DNA from: Malania oleifera
Taxonomy: Eukaryota; Streptophyta; Magnoliopsida; Santalales; Ximeniaceae
Reading direction: 5' to 3'
Assembly: GCF_029873635.1 (NCBI RefSeq)
Contig: NC_080423.1
Coordinates: forward strand, 88,519,191-88,583,190
DNA length: 64,000 bases
Numbering within the stretch: the stretch's first letter is position 1; every line of letters starts with the position of its first letter. The position numbers and the translations under genes were made by a program. The notes under the pieces are model-generated. The model did not search any database and was not told where the DNA came from. It saw only the letters and a list, made by a program, of their open reading frames with translations. Positions 10,339 to 20,763 of the stretch are shown piece by piece.

Positions 10339-12238
10339 GATCAAGAGACCATACAATAAGCTAAAAAAATTACGAAGTTGGTTCCACAGATAATTTTCAA
10401 TTCATCTAGCACAAGACAAATAGTGGAAGAGTTTGCTTCCCTAGTTGCATAATGAAATTGGATTGAAGTAATTAAGGTTAAATTATCCATAATTGAAAAT
10501 ATTCCTAGTAAAAGGAAAACATCATAAACTCAAAAACACAGAATATGATCCATTTCAAACAAATGGGACCCCATTTAAAGTAACAACCAAAGTAGAACTA
10601 AAGCAGCCAACTTAACAAGCAGGTGACTTCATATAGTCAAGAGGATGCTTGTTTGATGATGACTTTCCAAAAAAATCCCCAAAAGAAAATTTATTCCTTG
10701 TGAAAAGAATTAAGGTATTACATTACAAAATTACAAAGTGCAATGCCCACACAGATTGCCACCACATATAAAACCAAGGCAGGCAATCCACAGCACCTAG
10801 GCCAACCTTTATAAAGCACGATCGATTCTGCAGCCTTCAGTTTTGGAAATATGCAGTCCTGCGCTTTTAGCAAGTTCTCTATGCTCCATATCAATGATAT
10901 TGACACATGTCAACCAAATTTTAACATAACAGCATGCAACAAACATGTCAGCTGCACTAAAATTTGTACCACATTTATTGCATTTTTAATTTTCAGAGGG
11001 AGATGTAGATCCTCCCCACTTCTCAATGTATTTATTCCTATAAAAAAGTTTCATCTTGGTCGAAAATCAAAGTATTTTTATTTTATTTTTTCTTTCAATT
11101 TATTTTTGCTTTTTACTGGGTTGATAGCTATGCAGGATTGTTGAAAATACAAGGCCAAGATGTACCACAAAGGATGAAGCACTGACCAAAAACCAATAAG
11201 GAACTAGATTTTCCTGTCCATCACTTCAACATCATTGGGGAGAATGACAGCGAACTAAACTTTTCTTTGACATGTCAGAGGTATAATAGATGGAGATCTG
11301 GGTGGCATAAAAGTAGTGCTGCCGCTATCAGAATGTCAGTGTGAAGAACATGGAACTTGGAAGTGCCCCTGGCAAGGGACATAAAGAGTTAGTAGACGAG
11401 GCAAATGCAGCAATTCATTTGATCAAGAAATACATGTAAGAAAATCTAGCAAATAAGTAACATACACCCAATTATGAATTTATGCCTTGATATGGTAAGC
11501 TAAGAGGAAGGCATTCAAAAATTGCAATTTAAGCTTTTGGTAATCCTTGTAGGCGTTGGGAAAAGAACTAGTCTGTTCAGTTAAGTCTATCGCCATGTCA
11601 AAACACCAATTCTGCCACAATAAAAATAAAATTCTCAATAAGAATTTAACTGGAAAATAATATCCTTATTTGCTGCTACTCGGCAGGTGATATGTTCTGA
11701 TAAAAAAGGATAGATCAATAAAGTACACATTGTCGAAAATAACTCAAATGAGAAGTTAAGAAAGTACAGTGTTCGCTTGGTCAAGACATCATCTTATTTT
11801 ATGAATTAATCACATATGGGCCATGTGACAAGTCTGCTGATTCAAATCTACGGCTTTGAGCTTTTGATGGAAGTGGAAGGAAGGAAAAGGTGAAGGAAAA
11901 AAGGACAGCTATTCATTCCCTCATTATGTTTTATCAAACAAAGGAAAATGGAAGGAAAGAAAATGATTATCACTCAATATAATGGTTAAGTTTCTTTCCA
12001 TTGATTTCTTCCTACTTTTGGAGCAATTAGTTTTGGAAGGAAAGGAAAATCCTATTTCCGCCCGTTTTCTTTCCTTAACTTTTCACCCTACCAAAGGAAG
12101 GAAAAAGAATTCTTTTTTTCTTTTTTTTTCACATTTTTCCTTTACCTTGCTTCTTCTTCCCTCCTATGAATTGCAGTGTTATGCTTGTCATCTAAAAAAT
12201 TCATTAAAAAACAATAGCACAGAATTCATAGCTACAAG
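10339..12238. other. Host spacer with possible minus-strand transcribed relics
   Basis: No gene can be drawn. Around 10690-10906 the minus strand reads like a terminal exon plus 3' UTR: a short open frame ending in a hydrophobic stretch at 10718, followed by GGAATAAATTTTC, which contains a poly(A) signal-like word. Near 11332-11437 the plus strand has a short protein-like frame (SAPGKGHKELVDEANAA). Neither could be linked to a known protein. Confidence 0.3.
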
Positions 12239-12243
12239 GATTG

Positions 12244-12418
12244 TGAAAACCGAATGGAATTTTTGTATTTCTTTTAATAAATTTGTACAGACCAATTTAC
12301 AATATTTATAATACAATCGGAAGATCTAAATATGGAAATAATCTCCTAAACAAATCTCTCTCAATAATATACAATATATACTTCCCTAATTTACTCCAAG
12401 ATATTTGGGATTTCTACA
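12244..12418 (-). repeat. 3' LTR of the chimeric copia element
   Basis: Read on the minus strand it runs TGTAGAAATCCC to GGTTTTCA. It is nearly identical to 16769-16948, differing mainly by a few substitutions and small indels. Confidence 0.93.
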
Positions 12419-12425
12419 CTCCCCC

Positions 12426-12957
12426 TCAAGTTGGATCATAGATATTGATCATATCCAACTTGCAAATGAAATCATCAAAACTCTGACGAGCTAGCCCTTT
12501 AGTAAAGATGTCCGCAATTTGTTCCTTGGTAGATACATAAGTCAGACAGATGGTTCCTTCTTCAACCTTCTCTTTGATAAAATGTCGGTCCACTTCTGCA
12601 TGCTTGGTCTTGTCATGTTGAATTGGATTGAGAAAGATACTGATGGCTGCTTTGTTGTCACAATAGAGTTTGATAGGGAACTTCACCGAGATTTGTAATT
12701 CTTCCAAGAGTTTCCGTAACCATAGTCCTTCACATATCCCTTATGCAACTGGCCTAAATTCAACTTCAGCATTGCTTCGAGCCACTACATTCTATTTTTT
12801 GCTGCTCCAAATTACCAAATTTTCCCATACAAAAGTGCAATATCCGGTGGTAGACCTTCTATCTTCTGCTGATCCTGCCCAATCCGCATCTGTGAAAATT
12901 TCCACTTCCTTGCTTTCACATTTCTTAAAAAAGAGTCCTTTGCCGGAGAACCCTTGA
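12426..12957 (-). pseudogene. copia RNase H domain, broken
   Basis: Two overlapping frames encode the end of a copia RNase H, with LYCDNKAAISI, KHAEVDRHFIKEKV and QIADIFTKGL, the conserved last third of the polyprotein. In the live enzyme it degrades RNA in RNA-DNA hybrids during reverse transcription. A frame break near 12700-12815 separates it from the upstream part. It lies next to the polypurine tract as expected. Confidence 0.85.
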
Positions 12958-14276
12958 GATACATACGGGTCTTAAACACAACATCTAGGTGAGTCCTCTT
13001 TGGTGAATGCATGTGTTGACTTACCACACTTACTGCAAATGCAATGTCGGGTCTAGTATGCAATAGGTAAATTAGTTTACTAACCAATCTCTGATACCTC
13101 TCCTTTTCAACTGGTATTCTGCAGTCTTCGACCCTCTTTACTATTTCAATCGGGGTTTCACTAGGTTTGCATCCAAGCATGCTAGCTTTGGTTAGGAGAT
13201 CAAGGATATACTTTCGCTGAGAGACACTGATACCCTTTTTTGATCTAACAACTTCCATTCCCAAGAAGTACTGCATTTGTCCCAGATCTTTAACTTCAAC
13301 TCAGCAGCTAGGACTTTCTTTAATTTTTCTATCTCCATTGTATCATTTCCAGTTAGGATTATATTATCAACATACACTACCCGAATTGTTTTCTTACCAC
13401 TTTCAGACTGTTGGAAGAACATAGTGTGATTTGATTGCCCTTGTCGATATCCTTGATTCTTTATCACTTTCGCAAATTTGTCGAACCATGCTTTGGGAGA
13501 TTGCTTGAGTCCATACAAGAACTTCTTGAGTTTACACACTTTGTTTTCTTCACCTTTCTTACTGAAACCTGGTGGTATTATCATGTAGACTTCTTCTTCT
13601 AACTAGCCATTTAGAAATGCATTCTTAATGTCGAGTTGCTGTAGTGGTCAATCTAAGTTAGTTGCCAAGGACAGGAGGACTCAAACTGTATTACTGGTGC
13701 AAATGTCTCTATGTAGTCAATGTCATAGGTCTGTGTAAACCCTTTTGCAATGAGTCTGACTTTATATCGTTCAACTGTCCCATCAGCTCTATATTTCATT
13801 GTGAGGACCCATTTACAACCAACTGGCTTCTTCCCTCTTGGCAAATTCATAACGTCCCAAGTTTCATTCTTTTCTAGAGCCCACATTTCTTCCATGACAA
13901 CTTCCCTCCATTTAGGAATCTCTAAGGCTTCTTGGATATTCTTTGGAATTTTCATCCGGTCAAGGTTAGAAGTAAAAGCACGATATTTTGTAGACAGGCT
14001 TTTATAAAATATGTATTTTGACCAGGGATATTGAGTACATGACTTGGTTTGTTTTCTAACTGCAATGGGTAAATTGATGTCATCAGGTACAGGCTTATCA
14101 GAAGGGAGCTCATGACCATCTATTACCTGATCGAGATTGGGCATGCACTCATGGTTGCTCAGAGTTATCACCAATTCCAACTCTCTTGGTACCTCAGGTA
14201 TGAGATTCTCCCCATTCTTTGTGTTTGACTTTCTTGAGTAAACAAGTATTTTTGTGTTGTTTTTTTTTTTCTGCAT
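12958..14276 (-). pseudogene. copia reverse transcriptase, broken
   Basis: The upstream part (13653-14276) has WREVVMEEMWALEKNETW, a W-x-L fingers region and GCKWVLTMKYRADGTVERYK. The middle part (13192-13584) has LKKFLYGLKQSPKAWF and the catalytic motif as YVDN in place of YVDD. A further piece (12812-13276) has YFLGMEVVRSKKGI and HTRPDIAFAVSVVSQ. Frameshifts separate the pieces. The changed catalytic aspartate and the breaks mean it cannot be active. Confidence 0.85.
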
Positions 14277-15420
14277 CTCCCCTTGAGGTTAAGTGATCTT
14301 TTGTACACGACAGGTCAGGAAATGATGCAATGGTAGACTCAGTGTATGGCACAAATTCATCAACAGAGAAATCAAAGAACCGATCTTCACTCAATTTCTC
14401 TCCCTGAAGAGAGAGCTTTGGGAAGTAAGGAATGGTTTCAAAGAACGTGACATCAAGGCTAACAAACAATTTTTTTGTGACAGGATCAAAACATTTGTAG
14501 CCTTTCTGAGTAAGAGAGTAACCAATTAAAACGAACTTAATGACACAATGTTCCAATTTATCCCGATTGTGAGCATGAACATGAACAAATGCAGTACATC
14601 CAAAGATTTTCATAGAGAGATTAGAATGGAGCTGAGTGTTGGGAAACCATTCGTGGAGTTTCCGGAGAGGAATGGCAAAAGAAAGAACTCGACTAGGCAT
14701 TCAATTAATGAGATGTGTAGTTGTTAAAATGGCATCGCCCCAAAAATATTTTTTCATATTTGTAGTGAACATCAACGCCCAAGCTACTTCAAGAATATGC
14801 CTATTTTTACATTCAACAACCCTATTTTGTTTAGGGGTATCCACACAGGAACTTTGATGAACAATTCCATTTTCTTGAAGATAATGTCCTAAGATATCAT
14901 TGAAATATTCCGTACCATTATCAATATGTTAAATTTGAATGTGAGTTTGAAATTGTGTTTGAATCATGGAGTGGAAACTGACAAAAATAGAACGGACTTC
15001 AGTTTTATCTTTCAACAAGTAAACCTAACAAATATGAGTATGATCATCAATAAAAGTAACAAACCATCTCGTGTGAGTACGATTAAGAGAGTGTGAGGGC
15101 TCCCATAAATCACTATGAATCATAGTAAAGGGTGTGAATGGTTTGTATGTGGATTTTGGAAAGGAATTATGCTAGTGTTTTGCAAGTTCACAAATCTCAC
15201 ACTGAAATTCATAAGACGTTTTATTTGAAAAAATGGAAAGATGTAAACGTCTTAGATATTGAAATTTTGGATGACCCATTCTAGAATGCCATAACAAAAT
15301 TTCACTATCACTAGAAACAGATGCAGAATCACAAATAGTAGTTTTACATTATTCACTCACATTAGCCTCCTCAAAGTAGTAGAGTCCCTCATACTCCTTA
15401 GCACTGCCAATCGTCTTCCC
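14277..15420 (-). pseudogene. copia integrase, broken
   Basis: The minus strand holds a degenerate copia integrase. The C-terminal part (14194-14700) has KIFGCTAFVHVH and KLEHCVIKFVLIGYS followed by KGYKCFDPVTKKLFVS, typical of the region after the core. Upstream, around 14820-14930, a YFNDILGHYLQENGIVHQ-like stretch and NRVVECKNRHILEVA correspond to the end of the catalytic core. A zinc-finger-like segment with CEICELAKH is near 15170-15290. Several stops interrupt it. Confidence 0.75.
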
Positions 15421-15423
15421 TGA

Positions 15424-15748
15424 TTACGGGTCCTGAAAAACACAATGAGAGGGAAGAAATTTTACAGAACAATTGGAGTTCTTAGTTAATTGGCTAATGG
15501 ATAGTAAGTTACAACATAAATTAGGAATATGAAGAACGGACTTTAGTATGATGGAGTCAGAGAGTCGCATATTCCCTTTGCCTACGACAGACGAGAGTGA
15601 TCCATCTGCAATTTTAACTTTCAAATTTCCAGCACAGGGTGAATATGATGAGAAAGGATGATAGGCATCGATCATGTGGTCAGAAGCACTAGAATCAATA
15701 ATCCAAGGAGTTTTGGATTTAGAGGTTATATTCAAGGCTTGCAAAAAA
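15424..15748 (-). pseudogene. copia aspartic protease
   Basis: The frame 15424-15879 reads through PWIIDSSASDHMI (about 15671-15710). This is the copia protease active site with DSS in place of the usual DSG. It is followed by LKVKIADGSLSSVVGKG and LCCNLLSISQLTKN. Upstream the same open frame continues without a stop into the captured GlyRS sequence, so protease and host sequence are fused in frame over at least 40 codons. Confidence 0.8.
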
Positions 15749-15813
15749 TTACCTCTTTGGGCAAAAGAACCCAAAGAAGTTACCTCTTTGGGCAAATTAC
15801 CTCTTTGGGCAAA
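15749..15813. repeat. 17-bp unit, three copies, at the host/copia junction
   Basis: TTACCTCTTTGGGCAAA occurs at 15749-15765, 15780-15796 and 15797-15813, the last two adjoining. The repeat lies exactly where the captured synthetase sequence meets the copia protease region. Confidence 0.95.
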
Positions 15814-16307
15814 TTCAACACGACCTGAAGCTTTCAGTACAACTTCTAGGGTTACAAATGGACAATCAACCTCCAACATGCTCTCCTCAAGAACAAAATG
15901 CTAAGACTAGAAGGCCAGCACATTGGCTTTAACGGCACGGCTAGGGGGTCCATAGTCGTAGAGCCTGCAACATCATGACAAATCTTGAAAGACGGGATGC
16001 AGAAGAGACGGCGCTCGAGAGTGTTAACCACCGCCTGTCGAAAATCTTCCTTGCTGAGAGCGCCATCGCCGCTGCCGTTGCTAGGGTTCGTGGAGGAGAG
16101 AAGTGCGTGAAGCTGACGCTCGATGGAGGCCTTCTCCAGCTTGAGGGCGTTCAAGGCTTCGACTGGGGAATCAATAAGCTTCTTAGCCGCACCGACCGCC
16201 TTCAACGTCCTCACGGCGCCGCCTTGGGCTTTGATGGCTGATTGCTTCTCGAAGAGTGCTCTGCGGAGGGCTTCTTTGATGGCCAATTGCTTCTCGGAGA
16301 GTGCTTT
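15811..16307 (-). pseudogene. Captured glycyl-tRNA synthetase fragment (WHEP domain and catalytic start)
   Basis: The minus strand encodes the N-terminal part of plant cytosolic/mitochondrial class II glycyl-tRNA synthetase. First comes a WHEP helix-turn-helix ([18 protein letters not shown], then AVRTLKAV), then a lysine-rich linker, then the start of the catalytic domain VVNTLERRLFCIPSFKI. After a one-base frameshift at about 15955-15970 the sequence continues in the next frame as a LYDYGPP-like stretch and MLEVDCPFVTLEVVLKASG. No intron-like sequence interrupts it, suggesting an mRNA origin. It stops abruptly at about 15811, where the 17-bp repeats begin. Parts of the WHEP helix are duplicated (16229-16259 and 16274-16304). 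The real enzyme charges tRNA-Gly; this fragment lacks most of the active site and cannot. Confidence 0.88.
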
Positions 16308-16558
16308 GGGAGGTGTGGCCTTTGCCCTTGACGCAGATGCCCATGTCAACTCCATTGTAGCGGTGACGGCTGAGCAGGAGGATGGGTTCTAGCGCCTTGT
16401 AGCAATAGGACTTTTGGAACATGGTGCGAGTACTGCAACCACCGAACTTCTTGGGTTCGCACCGCCGGGGATCGGCAACAAGGAGGGTCCGGTCGTAGCG
16501 AACCAAGATGTTCTTCTGGTAGAAGGCGACGAGGGCCTTGGTGATGCTCTGGCGGAGG
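16307..16558 (-). pseudogene. Captured ribosomal protein uS9 (RPS16) sequence in permuted order
   Basis: One open minus-strand frame holds two adjoining pieces of cytosolic 40S protein S16 (uS9). The first (16402-16558) is the C-terminal part: [15 protein letters not shown], then [18 protein letters not shown] and PKKFGG, ending FQKSYC where uS9 ends with SYR. The second (16307-16401) is the part that should come before it: [23 protein letters not shown]. The order is swapped relative to the normal protein. About 11 codons are missing between FYQK and ILVRY. GlyRS sequence follows directly in a shifted frame. uS9 sits in the head of the small ribosomal subunit; this copy cannot serve that role. 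Confidence 0.88.
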
Positions 16559-16650
16559 CACCGATCGAGACGGAGGTAGCCCGATGCAACGACAACGCCG
16601 GTGACGATAAGGAATACAACGCAGGTGATGAAGAGGAATCCATGGAGTTC
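16559..16650 (-). pseudogene. Possible third captured fragment, hydrophobic segment
   Basis: In the same frame as the uS9 piece, the minus strand encodes a strongly hydrophobic run ([17 protein letters not shown], then GYLRLDR). Its codons end mostly in C, G or T, as in real coding DNA and unlike copia sequence here. It looks like a membrane helix of some host protein. I do not recognise which. Confidence 0.4.
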
Positions 16651-16733
16651 TCAAACCTTGTGAAACTCTGTTGGAGGACCTCGTGAGATTCAGAGGTAAT
16701 CAAACCTCTACTTTGGCCGAGGGTTTCCGCCAT
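16651..16733 (-). other. Leader frame after the primer-binding site
   Basis: The first ATG after the primer-binding site (16733) opens a frame beginning MAETLGQSRGLITSESHEVL that continues 114 codons to 16389 in a frame different from that of the hydrophobic and uS9 pieces. It stands where gag should begin but shows no gag motif. It may be the retained first codons of gag or another host piece. Confidence 0.4.
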
Positions 16734-16749
16734 TGGTAGCTAGGTTTAA

Positions 16750-16768
16750 TCTCCTAGCTCTAATACCA
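16750..16768 (-). other. Primer-binding site of the chimeric copia element
   Basis: TGGTATTAGAGCTAGGAG on the minus strand touches the inner end of the 5' LTR. It matches the initiator-tRNA-Met complementary site TGGTATCAGAGC with one change. Confidence 0.9.
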
Positions 16769-16948
16769 TGAAAACAGAATGAAATTTCTGTATTTCTTTT
16801 AATAAAATTGTACAGACCAATTTACAATATTTATAATCGTAAGATCTAAATATGGAAATAATCTCCTAAACAAATCTCTCTCAATAATATGCAATATATA
16901 CTTCCCTAAATTACTCCAAGATATTTGAAGACATTTGGGATTTCTACA
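16769..16948 (-). repeat. 5' LTR of the chimeric copia element
   Basis: Read on the minus strand it starts TGTAGAAATCCC and ends CTGTTTTCA. It has a short extra AAATGTCTTC-like insertion compared with the 3' LTR. Confidence 0.93.
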
Positions 16949-17114
16949 GATTGCCTCACTAGATAAGACAGCAATGATAATTTGTAAGCCAAAATAAAGC
17001 TGGGTAGCTAACCATGCTTAAATTAATCAGTATTTTGACCCAGATTACCACAGATAAAGCATGAAGAAAACAGTAAGCACTAGATATATCCAATAGTGCT
17101 TTTAGGTGGAAGTT

Positions 17115-18920
17115 TGTTGGCCTAACAAGGTTTAGAATCTCATTTTGATGATAACAAATAAAAGAAACTTAACATATTTGGTTAAGTGAAGTTTCAGGAT
17201 TCAAGTACTTTAGATTAAGATCAAGTGCTTGACAAGACTTTTGAAAGCTCGAACTTAAAGCTAGAAGACATGATGAAGCTAAAGACTATTGAAGCACGAA
17301 GTCAAATCAAACATAACAAATGGAAGCAAAGCATGACAACTTAGTGGTTAGAAAGTCATAGTTCTTAAGAAGTCTCATGTAAATACTTCACAAATTTCAA
17401 TATAAACATTTGAAACTCTTAAGAATTATTATTGACTTAGAGACCTATTTTTGAAAACCCCAAAAAATATTTTAAAAAGTCTCCTTTCAATATTCCAAGT
17501 ATAAAAGCTAAAAAGTTTTCGAAACAACGATTTTTTTTTTGAAAGCATATGTTTTGCAAGGACAGGCGACTAATGAAACCTCATCAGGTGACTGATACTT
17601 TTATGCTGTTAAAAATCTGAACATACAGAATAGAGACAGGAGACTGACCTCGTAGGCTTAGGCGACTGACCTCATTCTATGCTTGGGTACTACGCTGAAC
17701 TCAAAAGGCACAGGCGACTAGCCTCGATATCTCAGTGGACTGATGTTCGTATTTTCAAACTTAAAACTGCGAGGGAAAGTTTCCAAATTTGATTGCTTGG
17801 TCCTCAATCTTTGAGAAAACTTGGGGAACACTGCAAGTAACTTGGGGAATACAAAAATTTACTTTTTCTATCAATAAATACATGTTAAACCCAAGAATTA
17901 AAAACACCAACAATCAGCAATCAATCAAATTCTTATACATTCAAAGTTATCTTACTGAATACTTTTACTGAAAGATTTTGCTGAGTTCTTGCTGAATAAA
18001 AGCTCATGGTTATTGCTCTTTCATTGAGATTTTCAACTTAAGATAGAACCACGGTGATATTTACTTGAGCTTCAATCATTATATTGTTATTTTGCTGAAG
18101 TATATTGCTCTTTATTTGTACAAATCTGCTCTAACAGAGACTTTTCTTGTACGACACAAAGTTTGTTTCTTTGTTATTGCTTTGACGATTCAGGGGTATG
18201 GATCGTTGCCTAGCAAGAAGGGGTATTTTTGTTAGACAGGGATCTCCACCTAAGAAGGAGAGAGGTTGTAACTTTGCCTATTAAAAAGGTTGGAAAGAAA
18301 AATCCTCATAGCGGTTGCTTGGAGCAAGGACGTAGGCTACTGACCGAACCTTAGTAGCCCAAACCTTGTAAAAAATCTGATTCTCAGCTCTTCTCCCTAC
18401 TCTCTTTAATTTTATGCAAGAATATTATATGCGTATATGATCTTTACATCTTGCTAAATTTTGGGGATTGCTGGAATCTTGATTTTTGATCCATATTTAA
18501 AATCAGCATACTATAAATTGTTGGTTGGTTTGATATATTAAATAAAGTTCTGATTTTTAAATAAAGTTGTTCTGAATTTAAAATATTAAAAAACCAAATC
18601 TCTGAAAATTATATTTCATTGATTAAAGTGAAGGAATAAATTCTAAGTTTGAATTTAAAACCTGACATTTGTTTCTAAACTATTCTAACTTGATTCTTGA
18701 ATTTACCATCAAAGTTTTAATATTAAAGAATTGAATTTGAGTTGAATATTAAATAAAAATTAATTATCAATAGCATAGTGATTGTAAAGGTTGATAAATT
18801 GCCGAAAGAAAAAATTGCTGAAATTGAAATTCAATTAAGGAATTTGTAAAACAGAGTAAGCAAAGAAAATTTTTTTTAATCCCAATTCACCCCTCTCTTG
18901 GGAGTATATCTAAATTCTCA
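17115..18920 (+). repeat. 5' LTR of SIRE copy 1
   Basis: It runs TGTTGGCCTAAC to TAAATTCTCA. The upstream third has several AGGCGACTGACC-like words (17560-17750). A TATA-like ATCAATAAATACATG stands at about 17869. A conserved hairpin stem region lies at 18325-18353, and the lineage-typical CCCAATTCACCCCTCTCTTGG lies near the end. Confidence 0.93.
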
Positions 18921-18921
18921 A

Positions 18922-18939
18922 TTGGTATCAGAGTCCTAG
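18922..18939 (+). other. Primer-binding site of SIRE copy 1
   Basis: TTGGTATCAGAGTCCTAGG stands one base inside the 5' LTR. It is the usual initiator-Met complementary site of copia elements. Confidence 0.92.
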
Positions 18940-18980
18940 GTTGTAGTAAATCCTAATCTAGAAGCTACATAAAGATCCCT

Positions 18981-20720
18981 ATGACACACTTAGGTGTATC
19001 TCCCTTTACTGAGGGCCAATCCTCATCTATACCACCTATTTTTTGCGATGTTAAACTACACCTTTTGGAAACAACAGATGAGAATATACTTACAAACTAT
19101 GGATTGGAAAGCTTGGAAAGTAGTCACACATGGTAATCTCATCCCCACTAAAACATTGGATAATAAAAAAATACCTAAGAAAGAAAAAGAGATGACTAAT
19201 AACAATCTAAAGATGCTGCAAGTAAATTCAAGTACTATGAATGCACTATATTGTGCTCTAGATGTGAATGAGTTCAATAGAATTATGGGATACAAATCAG
19301 TCAAAGAAATATGGGATAAACTTGAAGTAACCTATGAAGAAACGGTTAATGTAAGAGATAGTAGAATTGGCATGCTCACTAGCGAGTATAAGGCATTTAA
19401 GATGAACCCTGATGAAACCATCACTAGTATGTACACTAGGTTCACCCACATAATAAACTCACTCAATGCCTTTGGGAAAGACTACTCTACATATAAGATG
19501 ATCCAAAAGATCCTTAAAGGACTTCCACCTATTTGGGAACCTAAAGCCACTGCAATTACGGAAGGAAGAAACTTGAAAAACACCTCCCTTGATGAATTAA
19601 TAGGATCACTCCTCACATATGAGATGGCAATAAATGAAAGAAAATATGAAAATAATAAACACAAGAAATTAATAGCTCTTAAGGCTGCTAAAGAAAGTTC
19701 TAGTGAAGAAGAAGACAACGAATTAGGTGACGATGATATAGCCTTCATTACTAGAAGACTTGGAAAATTCTTCAAAAGGAATAAGAAGTTCACTCGAAAA
19801 TTTAAAGGTTTAAAATCTGATAAAGGGGAGACAAGCAAAAAGGAAACAAAGAATGAACCCCCTACATGTTATAACTACAAAAAGGTTGGACATATTAAAC
19901 CTGATTGTCCACAGCTTAAGAAATATGCCAAGAAGAATAAAAAGAAGGCGATGAAAGCTACATGGGATGACTCAAGCTCAAGTGAATCAGAGAATGAATC
20001 AAGCGATCAAGATATGGCAAACCTCTACTTCATGGCAAGAGATAATGAGGTAAATTCCTACTCTAACTCACAAGAAGATGAATCTAGTGATGAATCATGT
20101 AGTGACTCATGTGAAAGCATGCCTTGATATAGAGAAATGCAAGTTAAATTATTCTCTTTGCATAATAGATTTATAAAAGTAATCAAAAGAAATATAGCAT
20201 TGAAAGAACAAAATGAAATGCTAAAGAAACAGCTAGAGACTTCAATATCAGCTGAAAAAGAAAAGGACTCACACATTGATGATCTTATGAGTAAAATAAA
20301 TAAAATATCTCAAGACTTAGTAAAGCTTCAAGTAAATGGTGAAAGTAACAAAGACTCAGAGATAAGTGATCTTGAGAGCAAAATTGAAGACAAAGATAGA
20401 ATCATCTACAATTTCACTAGAGGAAAAGAAAATTTTGATAAACTGATTGGATCACAAAGAATGTCCTTGGATAAAGAAGGAATAGGATTCAATGGAGTAG
20501 AAAATAAGAAGAAAAAGAATCTATACATGAGTTATTTTGTAAGGCATCAAAGAACTATGCTAGTACATCTTCCACCAATGCATATGAACATACTACTTGC
20601 TTCTTGTGTAAGAAAAAAGGACACATAAAGTTTGATTGTTCATTTAAAAGGAAAAATATTAAAATCAAGAAAGTATGGAGAATCAAAACTGAAAATAAAA
20701 CTGAATTAAAAAGACTTAAG
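18981..20720 (+). pseudogene. gag of SIRE copy 1, frameshifted
   Basis: The natural start appears to be ATG 18981 (MTHLGVSPFTEGQ). A one-base shift at about 19050 moves the sequence into the long frame 18994-20127, with NYTFWKQQMRIYLQTMDWKAW (first 20 residues typical of this gag family), a capsid-like domain, an acidic/basic tail and a zinc knuckle in which the second cysteine is Tyr (CYNYKKVGHIKPDC). After a stop at 20125 a coiled-coil segment follows (20137-20500) and, after another shift, a second intact knuckle CFLCKKKGHIKFDC at about 20602-20643. In a live element the product would build the virus-like particle and bind the RNA. Confidence 0.85.
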
Positions 20721-20763
20721 AAGGCTTGAGTACCAAAAGTAACACCTTGAACCCTTCTTGTAG

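Larger units (their letters stand above)
12244..16948 (-). mobile_element. Chimeric copia retrotransposon with captured host genes, TSD GATTG
   Basis: This is a complete element in minus orientation. LTRs at 16769-16948 (5') and 12244-12418 (3') are flanked by the perfect duplication GATTG at 12239-12243 and 16949-16953. The primer-binding site TGGTATTAGAGCTAGGAG (initiator-Met type with one change) abuts the 5' LTR. A CTTGAGGGGGAG polypurine tract abuts the 3' LTR. Going inward from the 5' side come a short leader, an unidentified hydrophobic piece, RPS16 pieces, a GlyRS piece, then copia protease, integrase, reverse transcriptase and RNase H, all with stops or frameshifts. The LTRs are very short (175-180 bp). 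No gag domain or zinc knuckle was found. Confidence 0.93.

Noticed and set aside
14636-14857. Plus-strand frames over the chimeric copia element (also 13662-14007, 15975-16392)
   Set aside because: They are antisense to recognisable minus-strand integrase, RT, GlyRS and uS9 sequence.
16307-16558. A functional RPS16 gene or retrocopy of its own
   Set aside because: The parts are in the wrong order, codons are missing and the block lies inside copia LTRs, so it is part of the element.
18994-20127. Host CCHC zinc-finger protein
   Set aside because: It is SIRE gag: it follows an LTR and primer-binding site and is followed by pol.
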